From assembly GCA_900540855.1 (NCBI GenBank), contig UQHK01000002.1, positions 1 to 64,000 on the forward strand: a stretch of 64,000 nucleotides of DNA. Direction: 5' to 3'. This stretch comes from an uncultured Collinsella sp. Lineage in GTDB: Bacteria > Actinomycetota > Coriobacteriia > Coriobacteriales > Coriobacteriaceae. Shown in pieces: positions 1 to 10,068 of this stretch. The notes under the pieces were generated by a model, which did not search any database, was not told the DNA's origin, and saw only the letters and a list, made by a program, of their open reading frames with translations. The position numbers were made by a program, and so were the translations under genes. Every line of letters begins with the position of its first letter. Within the stretch, counting starts at the first letter, position 1.

Positions 1-17
1 GTAGCGGGTGGTTTAAA

Positions 18-38
18 GCTGGCCGCTGCGCGGCCAGC
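18..38. repeat. Short inverted repeat at window edge
   Basis: GCTGGCCGC and GCGGCCAGC form a perfect 9-bp stem around a 3-nt loop. No T-tract follows on either strand. The gene to its left is outside the window, so its role cannot be assigned; it may be a terminator stem for that gene. Confidence 0.4.
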
Positions 39-54
39 AGACTAAAGTCTTGAA

Positions 55-91
55 ACAAAAAGCCGGGGCCCGCGCGATGCGGACCCCGGCT
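55..91 (-). terminator. Rho-independent terminator of glnN
   Basis: Read on the minus strand just after the glutamine synthetase stop, AGCCGGGGTCCGC pairs with GCGGGCCCCGGCT around a 5-nt loop and is followed by TTTTTG. Confidence 0.85.
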
Positions 92-120
92 CAATACCAT
101 GACGATATGTCGGTTACGCT

Positions 121-2208
<2,088 letters not shown>

Positions 2209-2271
2209 ACGGAACTCCCTTCGTATCGGCACCGCGTGAGAAGCGGTGTTGATTACTAACGAACGAGTCAT

Positions 2272-2303
2272 AGATTAGGCTCGTCGTGTTTCCGCAACAT
2301 TAC
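2272..2303 (-). promoter_or_regulatory. Putative GlnR box and -10 upstream of glnN
   Basis: On the minus strand GTAAT-GTTGCG-GAAAC (2288-2303) fits the actinobacterial GlnR arrangement gTnAc-n6-GaAAc. A -10-like TAATCT follows at 2272-2277, 11 positions from the box edge, as in glnA. More GTNAC-like half sites (GTGAC, GTAAC) lie farther upstream. The box sits where a -35 would be, which suggests activation. The match to the consensus is visible; binding is inferred. Confidence 0.55.
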
Positions 2304-2420
2304 CGTTATGTTGCTGTCACGAAACCAATCAATGAGGTTACCGCATCGCGGCGGCGTTGCCGCCCTCAACAGCCAATCAACTGTATAAATTGCAGACCTC
2401 TCCCCATGGTTTAAGGGTAG

Positions 2421-2494
2421 TCAATTTGGGATGGGGCTCTATTAACTGGTATTTCGCATCAGATACCAGTCTTTATAGCCCCATCCTAGATTGA
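2421..2494. repeat. 74-bp imperfect palindrome
   Basis: The outer arms TCAATTTGGGATGGGGCT and AGCCCCATCCTAGATTGA pair almost completely. The inner arms CTGGTAT and ATACCAG pair perfectly around a 10-nt loop, with a short AT-rich internal loop between the two stems. No T-tract follows on either strand. It could be a structured RNA, an operator, or a small non-autonomous element. Confidence 0.6.
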
Positions 2495-2634
2495 CCGCTC
2501 TGCTATAGGGAATGTCGATAGCAAGGCATCTTTGATTGGTATCCCCGAATAGCGAGTGAAACTCCACCGTGACACAGTGGTGCTGTAGAATCCTTACAAC
2601 ACATCACACTATTACGTATCTAAAGGAGCACGAT

Positions 2635-3507
2635 ATGCGCGTCGACGAGGTTTTTAAGCAGGCAGCATCCCAGGGCACCGCACCCGTTTCGTTTGAGATG
2701 TTCCCGCCCAAGGGCGAGCTTACCCTCAACACGGCTCGCGAGGTGGCAGGCAATCTGTGCAAGCTTTCGCCGAGCTTTGTCTCGGTCACTTGTTCCGCTG
2801 GCGGCTCGGGCAACGGTGCCACCACCGCCCCCATCGCGCATATGATTACGAGCGAATTCGATACGCCCTCGGTGGCGCACCTCACCTGTGTGGGCCGTAC
2901 CCACGCCGATATCGCCGCCAAGATCGATGAGTACCGCACCGCCGGCGTGGAAAACATCCTGGCCCTGCGTGGCGATCTCCCTGCCGGCGCGACCGAGGAC
3001 GACAAGCCCGCCTCGGACTACGCCTACGCCCGCGACCTCATCCCCGAGCTCGTCGACGCCGGCTTTTGTGTGGGCGCCGCAGCCTACCCCGAGGGCCACA
3101 TTGCCTGCGAGGATCTCAACCTCTCGGTCGAGCACCTCAAGCAAAAGCAAGACGCCGGCGCGAGCTTCTTTGTGACGCAGCTCTTCTTTGATAACGAGTG
3201 CTTCTATCGCTTCCGCGAGCTTGCCGACAAGGCCGGTATCACCGTGCCCATTACCGCGGGCATCATGCCGTTTATGGGCAAGTCGCAGATCAGCCGCATG
3301 GTCTTTATGTGCGGCGCGTCGCTGCCCTCCCCCGTCATCAAGATTCTCGCCAAGTACGAGAACGACCCCGAGAGCCTGCAGGCAGCCGGTGTAGATTATG
3401 CCGCCCGCCAGCTTTGCGACCTCAAGGAGCACGGCGCCGACGGCCTGCACCTGTACACTATGAACCGTCCTGCGATCGCCGCGACCATTATGGAGCGCCT
3501 GGGGTAA
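2635..3507 (+). CDS. metF: 5,10-methylenetetrahydrofolate reductase
   Basis: Reduces 5,10-methylene-THF to 5-methyl-THF, the methyl donor used by the methionine synthase encoded two genes downstream. The 290-residue protein has the usual MetF length and shows SFEMFPPKG at the N-terminus, VSVTCSAGGSGN, ILALRGD and FFVTQLFFDN, all typical of the family's FAD-binding barrel. The start is the ATG 7 nt after AAAGGAG; an in-frame ATG further upstream lacks such a site. The stop codon overlaps the next start (TAATG), so translation is probably coupled. Confidence 0.95.
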   Translation: MRVDEVFKQAASQGTAPVSFEMFPPKGELTLNTAREVAGNLCKLSPSFVSVTCSAGGSGNGATTAPIAHMITSEFDTPSVAHLTCVGRTHADIAAKIDEYRTAGVENILALRGDLPAGATEDDKPASDYAYARDLIPELVDAGFCVGAAAYPEGHIACEDLNLSVEHLKQKQDAGASFFVTQLFFDNECFYRFRELADKAGITVPITAGIMPFMGKSQISRMVFMCGASLPSPVIKILAKYENDPESLQAAGVDYAARQLCDLKEHGADGLHLYTMNRPAIAATIMERLG

Positions 3508-4295
3508 TGGAAAAACCGCACATCGATACAACCGCTGTCGAAGTGCCGGCCGACCTTGCGTCGCCGGCGCTTTACCGTGTCGATGCTGCGCACCATCCCC
3601 GTGTCGACCGTGCCGAGATGCTGCGGTATCTGGGTTACGGCGGTCAGCAGATTGAGCCCGAACTGTCACGACGTATTGAGCTTGTCGTTGAACGTCTGGA
3701 ACTGGACATTGAGCCCCGTGGCGTGCGCCGCGTGTTTGCCGTCGATGCCACGGGCGTGGACGAACAAAGTGAGCCTTGCATTCGCTTGGTCGGCACCAAC
3801 GTTGAGCTGCGCGGTCGCGATATCTATCGACATCTCAAAGATGCCCGCTTTGCCGCGCTCATGGCATGCACCCTCGGCATGGACGCCGAGCGTCGCCTGC
3901 GCACCACGGGAGCCCAACATCCCCTGGAGGGCGCCGTGCTCGACGCCGCCTGCTCTGCCTATGTGGAAGCCGCCGTCGAGCAGATGGACCAGCAGGTCAA
4001 GGCTGCAGCCGCCGCACACGGACTCGCCGGCAACTGGCGCTTTAGTCCCGGCTACGGCGACTGCCCGCTCTCGGCCCAGCGCTCGATCGTCAATGCGCTC
4101 AACGCCACGCGGCTCATCGGCCTGACCGTCACGCCCACCAGCCTGCTTATGCCCACCAAAAGCGTGACCGCGGTGATCGGCCTGTTCGACGGCGAAGTCC
4201 ACGACGCCCAGAGTCTCCCCACCTGCAATATCTGCCGCATGCGCGAGAACTGCCGCTTCCGCGCCGCCCACACCACCTGCTATTCCAGCCATTAG
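3507..4295 (+). CDS. Methionine synthase reactivation-domain protein
   Basis: This 262-residue protein resembles the C-terminal activation domain of cobalamin-dependent MetH, encoded here as a separate gene. The block RFSPGYGDCPLSAQ corresponds to the SAM-binding motif of that domain, and the Cys-rich end (CNICRMRENC then TTC) is typical of the stand-alone versions in anaerobes. It probably supplies SAM-dependent reductive methylation of cob(II)alamin to rescue the MetH at 4305-6863, which lacks this domain. Its ATG overlaps the metF stop by one base, and metH begins 9 nt after its stop. The role is inferred from domain and context. Confidence 0.85.
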   Translation: MEKPHIDTTAVEVPADLASPALYRVDAAHHPRVDRAEMLRYLGYGGQQIEPELSRRIELVVERLELDIEPRGVRRVFAVDATGVDEQSEPCIRLVGTNVELRGRDIYRHLKDARFAALMACTLGMDAERRLRTTGAQHPLEGAVLDAACSAYVEAAVEQMDQQVKAAAAAHGLAGNWRFSPGYGDCPLSAQRSIVNALNATRLIGLTVTPTSLLMPTKSVTAVIGLFDGEVHDAQSLPTCNICRMRENCRFRAAHTTCYSSH

Positions 4296-4304
4296 GAGCC
4301 CTCG

Positions 4305-6863
4305 ATGTTTACTCCGCTTATCACTCATGATTCTGACGGCACTGCATTGGCGGCACCCGTTGATGCCGCCCGTCGCAACGGTGCCACGTACAAGACGCGC
4401 ACGATCGACGATCTGCGCATTAAGGACGATCGCCTGCGTGCGGCCATCGAGGGCACGGGGCATCTGCTGTTTGACGGCGGCATGGGCACCATGTTGCAGG
4501 CCGCCGGCATGAAGGCGGGCGCTCTGCCCGAGCTGCTCAACTTTGAGGAGCCCCAGGTTATCACCGATATCCAACGTCAATATGTCGAGGCTGGCTGTGA
4601 CGTGATCACCGCCAATACCTTTGGCGCCAACGCCCACAAGCTCGACGGCGCCGCCACCGTGGCAGACGTCTTTGCCGCGGCCGTCACCTGCGCCCGCGAG
4701 GCCGGCGCCCGCTACGTCGCCGGCGACATCGGCCCCATCGGCGCCCTGCTGCGCCCCCTGGGCACCCTCAGCTTTGACGAGGCCTATGACCTCTTTGCCG
4801 AGGAGGTGCGCGCCGGCGTCGCTGCGGGCGTGGACCTCTTTATCATCGAAACCATGACCGACCTGGCCGAGATCAAGGCTGCCGTCCTCGCCTGCCGCGA
4901 GAACTCCGACCTACCCGTTTTTGCCACCATGACCTTTGAGGAAGACGGCCGCACCTTCCTGGGCACGAGCCCCGAGGTCGCCGCCATCACGCTCGATGCC
5001 ATCGGCGCCGATGTCCTGGGCATCAACTGCAGCCAGGGACCGGCCGAGCTCCGAGGACTCGCCGCGCGCATGCTCACCGTCACCGACAAGCCCGTCATGG
5101 TGCAGGCCAATGCGGGACTGCCCCGCGTGGACGATGACGGCAATACCGTCTTTGATATCCAGGCACCCGAGTACGCCGAGGCCGTCGCCGGCATGATCGC
5201 CGACGGCGTGAGCGTCGTGGGCGGCTGCTGCGGCACCACGCCGGCGCACATGGCAGCGCTGCGCACGCTTATCGATAACCACACGCCCAGTCCGCGCCAC
5301 CGCAAGCCCAGCATGTCGGTCACAAGCGCCCAGACCGTGGTGGACCTCCCCTGCGACGGCCACAAGATCGCCGTCATCGGCGAGCGCATCAACCCCACCG
5401 GCAAAAAGCGCCTGCAGCAGGCCCTGCGCGACGGCGATCTGGACTACGTGGTGAGCCAGGGCATCAGCCAGCAGGAGCAGGGCGCCGACATCCTGGACGT
5501 CAACGTGGGCCTGCCCGAGATCGACGAGGTCAAGATTATCCAACAGGCCACCGAGCAGCTCCAAGGCTCCACGCTGCTGCCGCTGCAGATCGACTCCACC
5601 GACCCCGCCGCCGTCGAGGCCGCCGTACGTCGCTACGCCGGCAAGCCCATCATCAACTCGGTCAACGGCAAGCAGCAGATCATGGACGAGATCTTCCCGC
5701 TGGTCGCCCACTACGGCACCAACGTTGTCGGCCTTACGCTCGACGAAGGCGGCATCCCCGATACCGCCGAGGCCCGCTTTGCCATCGCCGAGCGCATCGT
5801 GGCCGAGGCTGCCCGCTACGGCATCGGCCCGGACCGTATCCTCATCGACTGCCTGGTCATGACCGCCTCGACCAATCAACGCCAGGCCGAGCAGATTCTG
5901 CGCGCCATGTCCCTGTGCAAGGAGCGCCTGGGCGTCAAATGCGCGCTCGGCGTGTCGAACATCAGCTTTGGTCTGCCTGCCCGCCCGCTGCTGGGCTCGG
6001 TCTTTTTGGCCGCCGCCTTTGGCGCGGGCCTCGATGCCCCCATCATGAACCCGGGCTCCAAGCGCTTTATGGACACCGTCTACAGCTATCGCGTCCTGAG
6101 CGTTGAGGACGAGGGCTCGACCGGATACATCGAGCGCTATGCCGGCTGGACCGATCCGTATAAGATCGCCGCCAACCCGGCAGCAGCTCAGGCCGCATCG
6201 ACCGACACCGTGCCCGCTGCCGGCACCGCCGGCACCGACGGCAACGACGACCCGATTCGTCGCATGGTCGTCTCGGGCCGCAAAGGCGAGATCGCTGCCG
6301 AGACCGAGCGTCTGCTGGCAGACCACGACGCCATGGACCTTATCAACAACCACTTTATCCCCGCCCTCGACGAGGTGGGCGTCCTCTTTGACCAGGGCAA
6401 GTTCTTCTTGCCGCAACTCATGGCCTCGGCCGAAGCCGCACGCGTGGGCTTCGACACCATCAAGCGCCTGATGCCCGCCGGCGAGATCGCCGACAAGGGC
6501 AAGATCTGCGTGGCCACCGTCAAGGGCGACATCCACGATATCGGCAAGAACATCGTCAAGATGCTGCTCGACAACTACGGCTACACCGTCTTTGACCTAG
6601 GCCGCGATGTCGACCCGCAAGAGGTGCTCAAGACCGTGCAGGAGCGTGACATCAAGCTCGTCGGCCTCTCGGCGCTTATGACCACCACCGTCGTCGCCAT
6701 GGAGGAGACCATCAAGCTGCTCCATGCCGAGGTTCCGGGCGTCAAGATCATCGTGGGCGGCGCCGTGCTCACCCCCGAATACGCCAAGCAGATCGGCGCG
6801 GACTACTACGCCAAGGATGCCGCCGAAAGCGCGCGCATCGCCGAAGAGGTCTTTGGGCAGTAA
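4305..6863 (+). CDS. metH: Cobalamin-dependent methionine synthase, lacking the activation domain
   Basis: Transfers the methyl group of 5-methyl-THF to homocysteine through cobalamin. Domains in the 852 residues run in order: homocysteine-binding barrel (about 40-330, with GINC and the zinc-site Cys pair in GGCCGTTPAH near residue 306), pterin-binding barrel (about 350-600, GERINPTGKKR), the cap (about 650-730) and the B12-binding Rossmann domain with DIHDIGKN (near residue 743, lower axial His). The protein ends at about residue 850 where E. coli MetH continues for some 330 residues; the missing activation domain is supplied by the gene just upstream. The start follows AGGAG. A variable Ala/Thr-rich linker precedes the cap. 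Confidence 0.95.
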   Translation: MFTPLITHDSDGTALAAPVDAARRNGATYKTRTIDDLRIKDDRLRAAIEGTGHLLFDGGMGTMLQAAGMKAGALPELLNFEEPQVITDIQRQYVEAGCDVITANTFGANAHKLDGAATVADVFAAAVTCAREAGARYVAGDIGPIGALLRPLGTLSFDEAYDLFAEEVRAGVAAGVDLFIIETMTDLAEIKAAVLACRENSDLPVFATMTFEEDGRTFLGTSPEVAAITLDAIGADVLGINCSQGPAELRGLAARMLTVTDKPVMVQANAGLPRVDDDGNTVFDIQAPEYAEAVAGMIADGVSVVGGCCGTTPAHMAALRTLIDNHTPSPRHRKPSMSVTSAQTVVDLPCDGHKIAVIGERINPTGKKRLQQALRDGDLDYVVSQGISQQEQGADILDVNVGLPEIDEVKIIQQATEQLQGSTLLPLQIDSTDPAAVEAAVRRYAGKPIINSVNGKQQIMDEIFPLVAHYGTNVVGLTLDEGGIPDTAEARFAIAERIVAEAARYGIGPDRILIDCLVMTASTNQRQAEQILRAMSLCKERLGVKCALGVSNISFGLPARPLLGSVFLAAAFGAGLDAPIMNPGSKRFMDTVYSYRVLSVEDEGSTGYIERYAGWTDPYKIAANPAAAQAASTDTVPAAGTAGTDGNDDPIRRMVVSGRKGEIAAETERLLADHDAMDLINNHFIPALDEVGVLFDQGKFFLPQLMASAEAARVGFDTIKRLMPAGEIADKGKICVATVKGDIHDIGKNIVKMLLDNYGYTVFDLGRDVDPQEVLKTVQERDIKLVGLSALMTTTVVAMEETIKLLHAEVPGVKIIVGGAVLTPEYAKQIGADYYAKDAAESARIAEEVFGQ

Positions 6864-6888
6864 CACAACGGAAACAACCGAGCACCAA

Positions 6889-6931
6889 AACGTGCCGCAT
6901 GCGCCACTTGGCACGTGCGGCACGTTAGAAT
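6889..6931 (+). promoter_or_regulatory. Hairpin and possible promoter before the UPF0210 gene
   Basis: AACGTGCCGCA (6889-6899) and TGCGGCACGTT (6916-6926) form an 11-bp stem. The -10-like TAGAAT (6926-6931) starts at its last base. It may be the metH terminator, lacking a T-tract, or an operator over the promoter of the next gene. Confidence 0.4.
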
Positions 6932-6971
6932 AGATAAGACTATGCTCGTTTTGGCAGATAGGAGCGCAAGG

Positions 6972-8336
6972 ATGGCGATCACGCCCGCAGAAATCGCGGA
7001 AACCCGCGGCATGGTTGAGGAGCAGAACCTCGACATCAGGACCATCACCATGGGTGTTTCGCTCATGGGTTGCGGTGACGAGAACCTCGACCGCATGTGC
7101 ACGAAGATCTACGACCACGTGACGCACACGGCTGAGCATCTGGTCGAGACCGCCGAGAACCTCGAGCGCGAGTACGGTATCCCCATCGTCAACAAGCGCG
7201 TTTCCGTCACCCCGGTGGCACAGATCGCCGCATGCTGCAAGGATGAGGACCTCACCCCCATCGCGCATGCCCTCGACCGCGCGGCCGAAACGCTCGGCAT
7301 CGATTACCTGGGCGGCTTCTCCGCACTCGTCCAGAAGGGCATCGGTGACGCCGACCGCCGCGTCATCCAGTCCATCCCCCAGGCGCTCGCTACCACCAGC
7401 CGCGTCTGCTCCAGCGTCAACGTCGCCAGCCTGCGTGCTGGCATCAACATGGACGCCGTGCTTATGGCCGCCCAGACCATCATCGATGCCGCTAAACTCA
7501 CGGCCGACCAGGATTCCGTCGGCGCTTCCAAGTTTGTCTGCTTTGCCAACATGGTCGAGGACTCCCCGTTTATGGCGGGCGCCGTCCACGGCGGTGGCGA
7601 GGCCGACGCCGTCATCAACGTAGGCGTCTCGGGCCCCGGCGTTATGGCCGCAGCCCTGGAGACGCTGCCCGATTCCGCATCGATGATGGAAGTCGCCGAG
7701 AAGATTAAGCAGACCGCCTTTAAGATCACCCGCGCCGGCGAGCTCATGAGCCGCGAGGCCGCCCATCGCCTGGGTGTCGAGAAGGGCATCGTCGACCTGT
7801 CGCTGGCCCCCACGCCTGCCATCGGCGACTCCGTTGCCCGCATTCTCGAGATCATCGGCGTGGGCACCTGCGGTGGCCCGGGCACGACCTGCGCGCTCGC
7901 CATGCTCAACGATGCCGTCAAGAAGGGCGGCGTCATGGCCAGTTCCAGCGTGGGCGGTCTTTCCGGCGCCTTTATCCCCGTGTCCGAGGACGCCGGCATG
8001 ATCGCCGCCGTCGAGGCCGGCGCGCTTTCGCTCGAGAAGCTCGAGGCCATGACCTGCGTGTGCTCCGTTGGCCTGGACATGATCGCCATCCCCGGCGACA
8101 CCCCGGTCGAGACCATCGCCGGCATCATCGCCGACGAGATGGCCATCGGCGTCATCAACAACAAGACCACGGCCGTCCGCGTGATTCCTGCCATCGGCAA
8201 GGGCGTGGGCGACTGCGTCGAGTACGGTGGCCTGTTCGGCCGTGCACCCATCATGCCGGTGAACCCCAACGCCGGCACCGTGCTTGCCCATCGCGGTGGA
8301 CGTTTCCCGGCGCCGCTGAACTCGCTGAAGAACTAG
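6972..8336 (+). CDS. UPF0210 / DUF711 family protein
   Basis: The 454-residue protein begins MAITPAEIAETRGMVEEQN and contains TMGVSLMGC, VNKRVSVTPVAQIAA, GADAVINVGVSGPGV-type and VGTCGGPGTTCALAMLNDAVKKGG blocks, which fit UPF0210 (DUF711, related to PFL-type enzymes) throughout. The reaction is not known. Members are commonly encoded beside a small ACT-domain protein (UPF0237), but none is present here. The start was taken at the ATG after AGGAGCGCAAGG rather than an earlier in-frame codon inside the 5' hairpin region. Confidence 0.85.
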   Translation: MAITPAEIAETRGMVEEQNLDIRTITMGVSLMGCGDENLDRMCTKIYDHVTHTAEHLVETAENLEREYGIPIVNKRVSVTPVAQIAACCKDEDLTPIAHALDRAAETLGIDYLGGFSALVQKGIGDADRRVIQSIPQALATTSRVCSSVNVASLRAGINMDAVLMAAQTIIDAAKLTADQDSVGASKFVCFANMVEDSPFMAGAVHGGGEADAVINVGVSGPGVMAAALETLPDSASMMEVAEKIKQTAFKITRAGELMSREAAHRLGVEKGIVDLSLAPTPAIGDSVARILEIIGVGTCGGPGTTCALAMLNDAVKKGGVMASSSVGGLSGAFIPVSEDAGMIAAVEAGALSLEKLEAMTCVCSVGLDMIAIPGDTPVETIAGIIADEMAIGVINNKTTAVRVIPAIGKGVGDCVEYGGLFGRAPIMPVNPNAGTVLAHRGGRFPAPLNSLKN

Positions 8337-8353
8337 CTGAGGGGACTGGCGAG

Positions 8354-8485
8354 GAGCCCCGGGGAGGGCAAATATATAAGGTCGCCTGCTCGGACAGTCC
8401 TGGCTCGCACGGAGAGCACATTAAGTGCTCTCCGGCTCGTGCGGAACTCGCGATCGACCTTATATATTTGCCCTCCCCGGGGCTC
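8354..8485. repeat. 132-bp inverted-repeat element with 31-bp perfect arms
   Basis: Arms at 8354-8384 and 8455-8485 are exact reverse complements over 31 bp. Each runs from GAGCCCCGGGGAGGGC on the outside to an AT core (AAATATATAAGG). The 70-bp middle has its own stem, GGAGAGCAC-ATTAA-GTGCTCTCC. No coding capacity is seen and there is no obvious target duplication. It looks like a MITE or a large palindromic repeat. It fills most of the 315-bp gap between the UPF0210 gene and the methyltransferase. Confidence 0.8.
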
Positions 8486-8651
8486 CCGCACAACGGGCCC
8501 TCGGTTGGGTTCTATCCCTTTGGCAGTCGCTTCGCTTCTGCCCTACTTTGCTGGTATGGCGGTTTGGCGTTGGATCGGTTCTTTCTGATATATGCTGGTT
8601 GCGGCTCTTCTTTTGGGAGGAGTCGCTTTTTTGTTGCTAGGAGGTTGGCCC

Positions 8652-9539
8652 GTGGCTGATGGGGAGAATCGTTCTGAGCTGCTTTCCACAGATTGGAATC
8701 TGGAGTGGATGCGTCTGCAAGCTGATCGGCGGCGGGCTGACGATTCTTTTGAGTGGGATAAAAGGGCTCGGCATTTTCGGCCGTTGGAGACTGCCCCTTA
8801 TGCTCGGGATTTTATAAAGCTGCTGGCGCTTGAGCCCGGCGAGTCGGTACTCGATATGGGGTGCGGGGCTGGGTCGATTGCTATTCCGCTTGCTCAGGCT
8901 GGGCATCCTGTGATTGCTGCTGACTTTTCCCCTGCCATGTTGGGCACGCTTGATGCTGGCATTGAGTATTACGGACTCGAGGATCTTATTACGCCGCTTG
9001 AGCTTGCTTGGGATGATGATTGGGATTTGGTTGGACCGGTCGCGAAAGCGGTAGATGCTGCCTTTGCCAGTCGCTCTGTCACCACGACCAACCTAAAAGA
9101 TGCGCTTGCAAAGCTTGATCGAACGGCTCGTCGGCGTTGTGCTGTCACGATGGTCGCTAACTCCAGCCCGCGCTATGATCTGCACCTGATGAACGCCATC
9201 GGTGCCTCGGTTACCTGCAGTAATGGCTTTGTGTATGCTTTTAATATCCTCATTCAGATGGGTGCCCTGCCGCAGGTTACATACTTTGAATCGCCTCGAC
9301 GCGACACCTTCGATAGCCTTGAGGCAGGTGTGGCGGATTTTTCCCGTATGCTCGAACATGGCAACGAGGATAAGATCGACCGCCTGCGCGATTACATCGC
9401 CCAGCACATGATCGAGAACCCCCATGCCGGTGAGCCAGGCTCCAAGGGTGTGCCGCAGGGACGCTACATGCTCGACCACGTCCGCAAGGTCCGTTGGGCA
9501 TTTATTGCATGGGAGCCAGTCTCTGCGCCCAGCTCATAA
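8652..9539 (+). CDS. Class I SAM-dependent methyltransferase
   Basis: The 295-residue protein has the SAM-binding motif VLDMGCGAGSIAIPLA near residue 75, followed by VIAADFSPAML (acidic residue for the ribose) and an FASRSV block, typical of a Rossmann methyltransferase. The substrate is unknown. The start is the GTG preceded by CTAGGAGG; an upstream in-frame ATG would add 20 hydrophobic residues and lacks a ribosome site. The first half uses many T-ending codons and is less GC-rich than its neighbours, a mild sign of foreign origin. It directly follows the 132-bp inverted-repeat element. Confidence 0.85.
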   Translation: MADGENRSELLSTDWNLEWMRLQADRRRADDSFEWDKRARHFRPLETAPYARDFIKLLALEPGESVLDMGCGAGSIAIPLAQAGHPVIAADFSPAMLGTLDAGIEYYGLEDLITPLELAWDDDWDLVGPVAKAVDAAFASRSVTTTNLKDALAKLDRTARRRCAVTMVANSSPRYDLHLMNAIGASVTCSNGFVYAFNILIQMGALPQVTYFESPRRDTFDSLEAGVADFSRMLEHGNEDKIDRLRDYIAQHMIENPHAGEPGSKGVPQGRYMLDHVRKVRWAFIAWEPVSAPSS

Positions 9540-9697
9540 CTTGTTCGCAGCCCACGCCGCCCACTCACTCGGCATCCGCATTCTTTTTGAACTGGGCAAA
9601 CGCGCTCCACACCGCGCCGTTCCTGCGCTATCGTAGGACAGCTCACGTAGATTAAGGCCCCGTCGCGGGGCACCCCATACATAGAAAGCGAGAACCC

Positions 9698-9997
9698 ATG
9701 GCACTGACAGGAGCCCAGGTCAAGCAGCTTCGCAGCATGGCCCATCACCTCAACCCCGCCATCATCATCGGTAAGTCCGATGTCAACGAGGGCACCGTCG
9801 AGCAGACGGTCGCCTACCTGGAGAAGCATGAGCTCGTTAAGTGCTCCGTGCTCGATGGCTCCAGTCTTTCCGCCCGCGAGGCCGCCGAAGAGCTCTCCGA
9901 GCGTTGCCACGCCGAGGTCGTCCAGGTCATCGGCCGCAAGTTCTCGCTGTATCGCGAGTCCTCGCGCAAGGACATCGAGAAGATCAAGCTCGTCTAA
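9698..9997 (+). CDS. yhbY: YhbY-family RNA-binding protein (CRM domain)
   Basis: This 99-residue single-domain protein matches YhbY: LTGAQVKQLRSMAHHLNP at the N-terminus, the central IIIGKSDVNEGTVEQ block, and the GRKFSLYR loop (GxxF-type CRM motif) near the end. YhbY binds pre-50S ribosomal particles and helps assembly; that role is known for the family and assumed here. The gene ends at a bidirectional terminator shared with the convergent regulator gene. Confidence 0.9.
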   Translation: MALTGAQVKQLRSMAHHLNPAIIIGKSDVNEGTVEQTVAYLEKHELVKCSVLDGSSLSAREAAEELSERCHAEVVQVIGRKFSLYRESSRKDIEKIKLV

Positions 9998-10035
9998 GAG
10001 CCAATGATCCTGCGAGCCAACACATAGCAAGCTTT

Positions 10036-10068
10036 CGGGTGCCCAAGTACTTCGGGCGCCCGTTTTTT
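10036..10068 (+). terminator. Terminator of the yhbY homologue
   Basis: CGGGTGCCC pairs with GGGCGCCCG around an AAGTACTT-containing loop and is followed by TTTTTT. Its T-tract overlaps the stop codon of the convergent regulator gene on the other strand. Confidence 0.85.

Larger units (their letters stand above)
2209..2634. other. Divergent intergenic region glnN/metF
   Basis: This gap holds the glnN leader and GlnR-like box, a small hairpin (GGCGG and CCGCC near 2351-2366), the 74-bp palindrome at 2421-2494, and the metF leader with the ribosome site AAAGGAG. I looked for a SAM or cobalamin riboswitch before metF and saw none. Confidence 0.5.

Noticed and set aside
2495..2634. SAM or cobalamin riboswitch before metF
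   Set aside because: I saw no conserved S-box core or B12-box sequence, and the leader is short with no terminator pairing.
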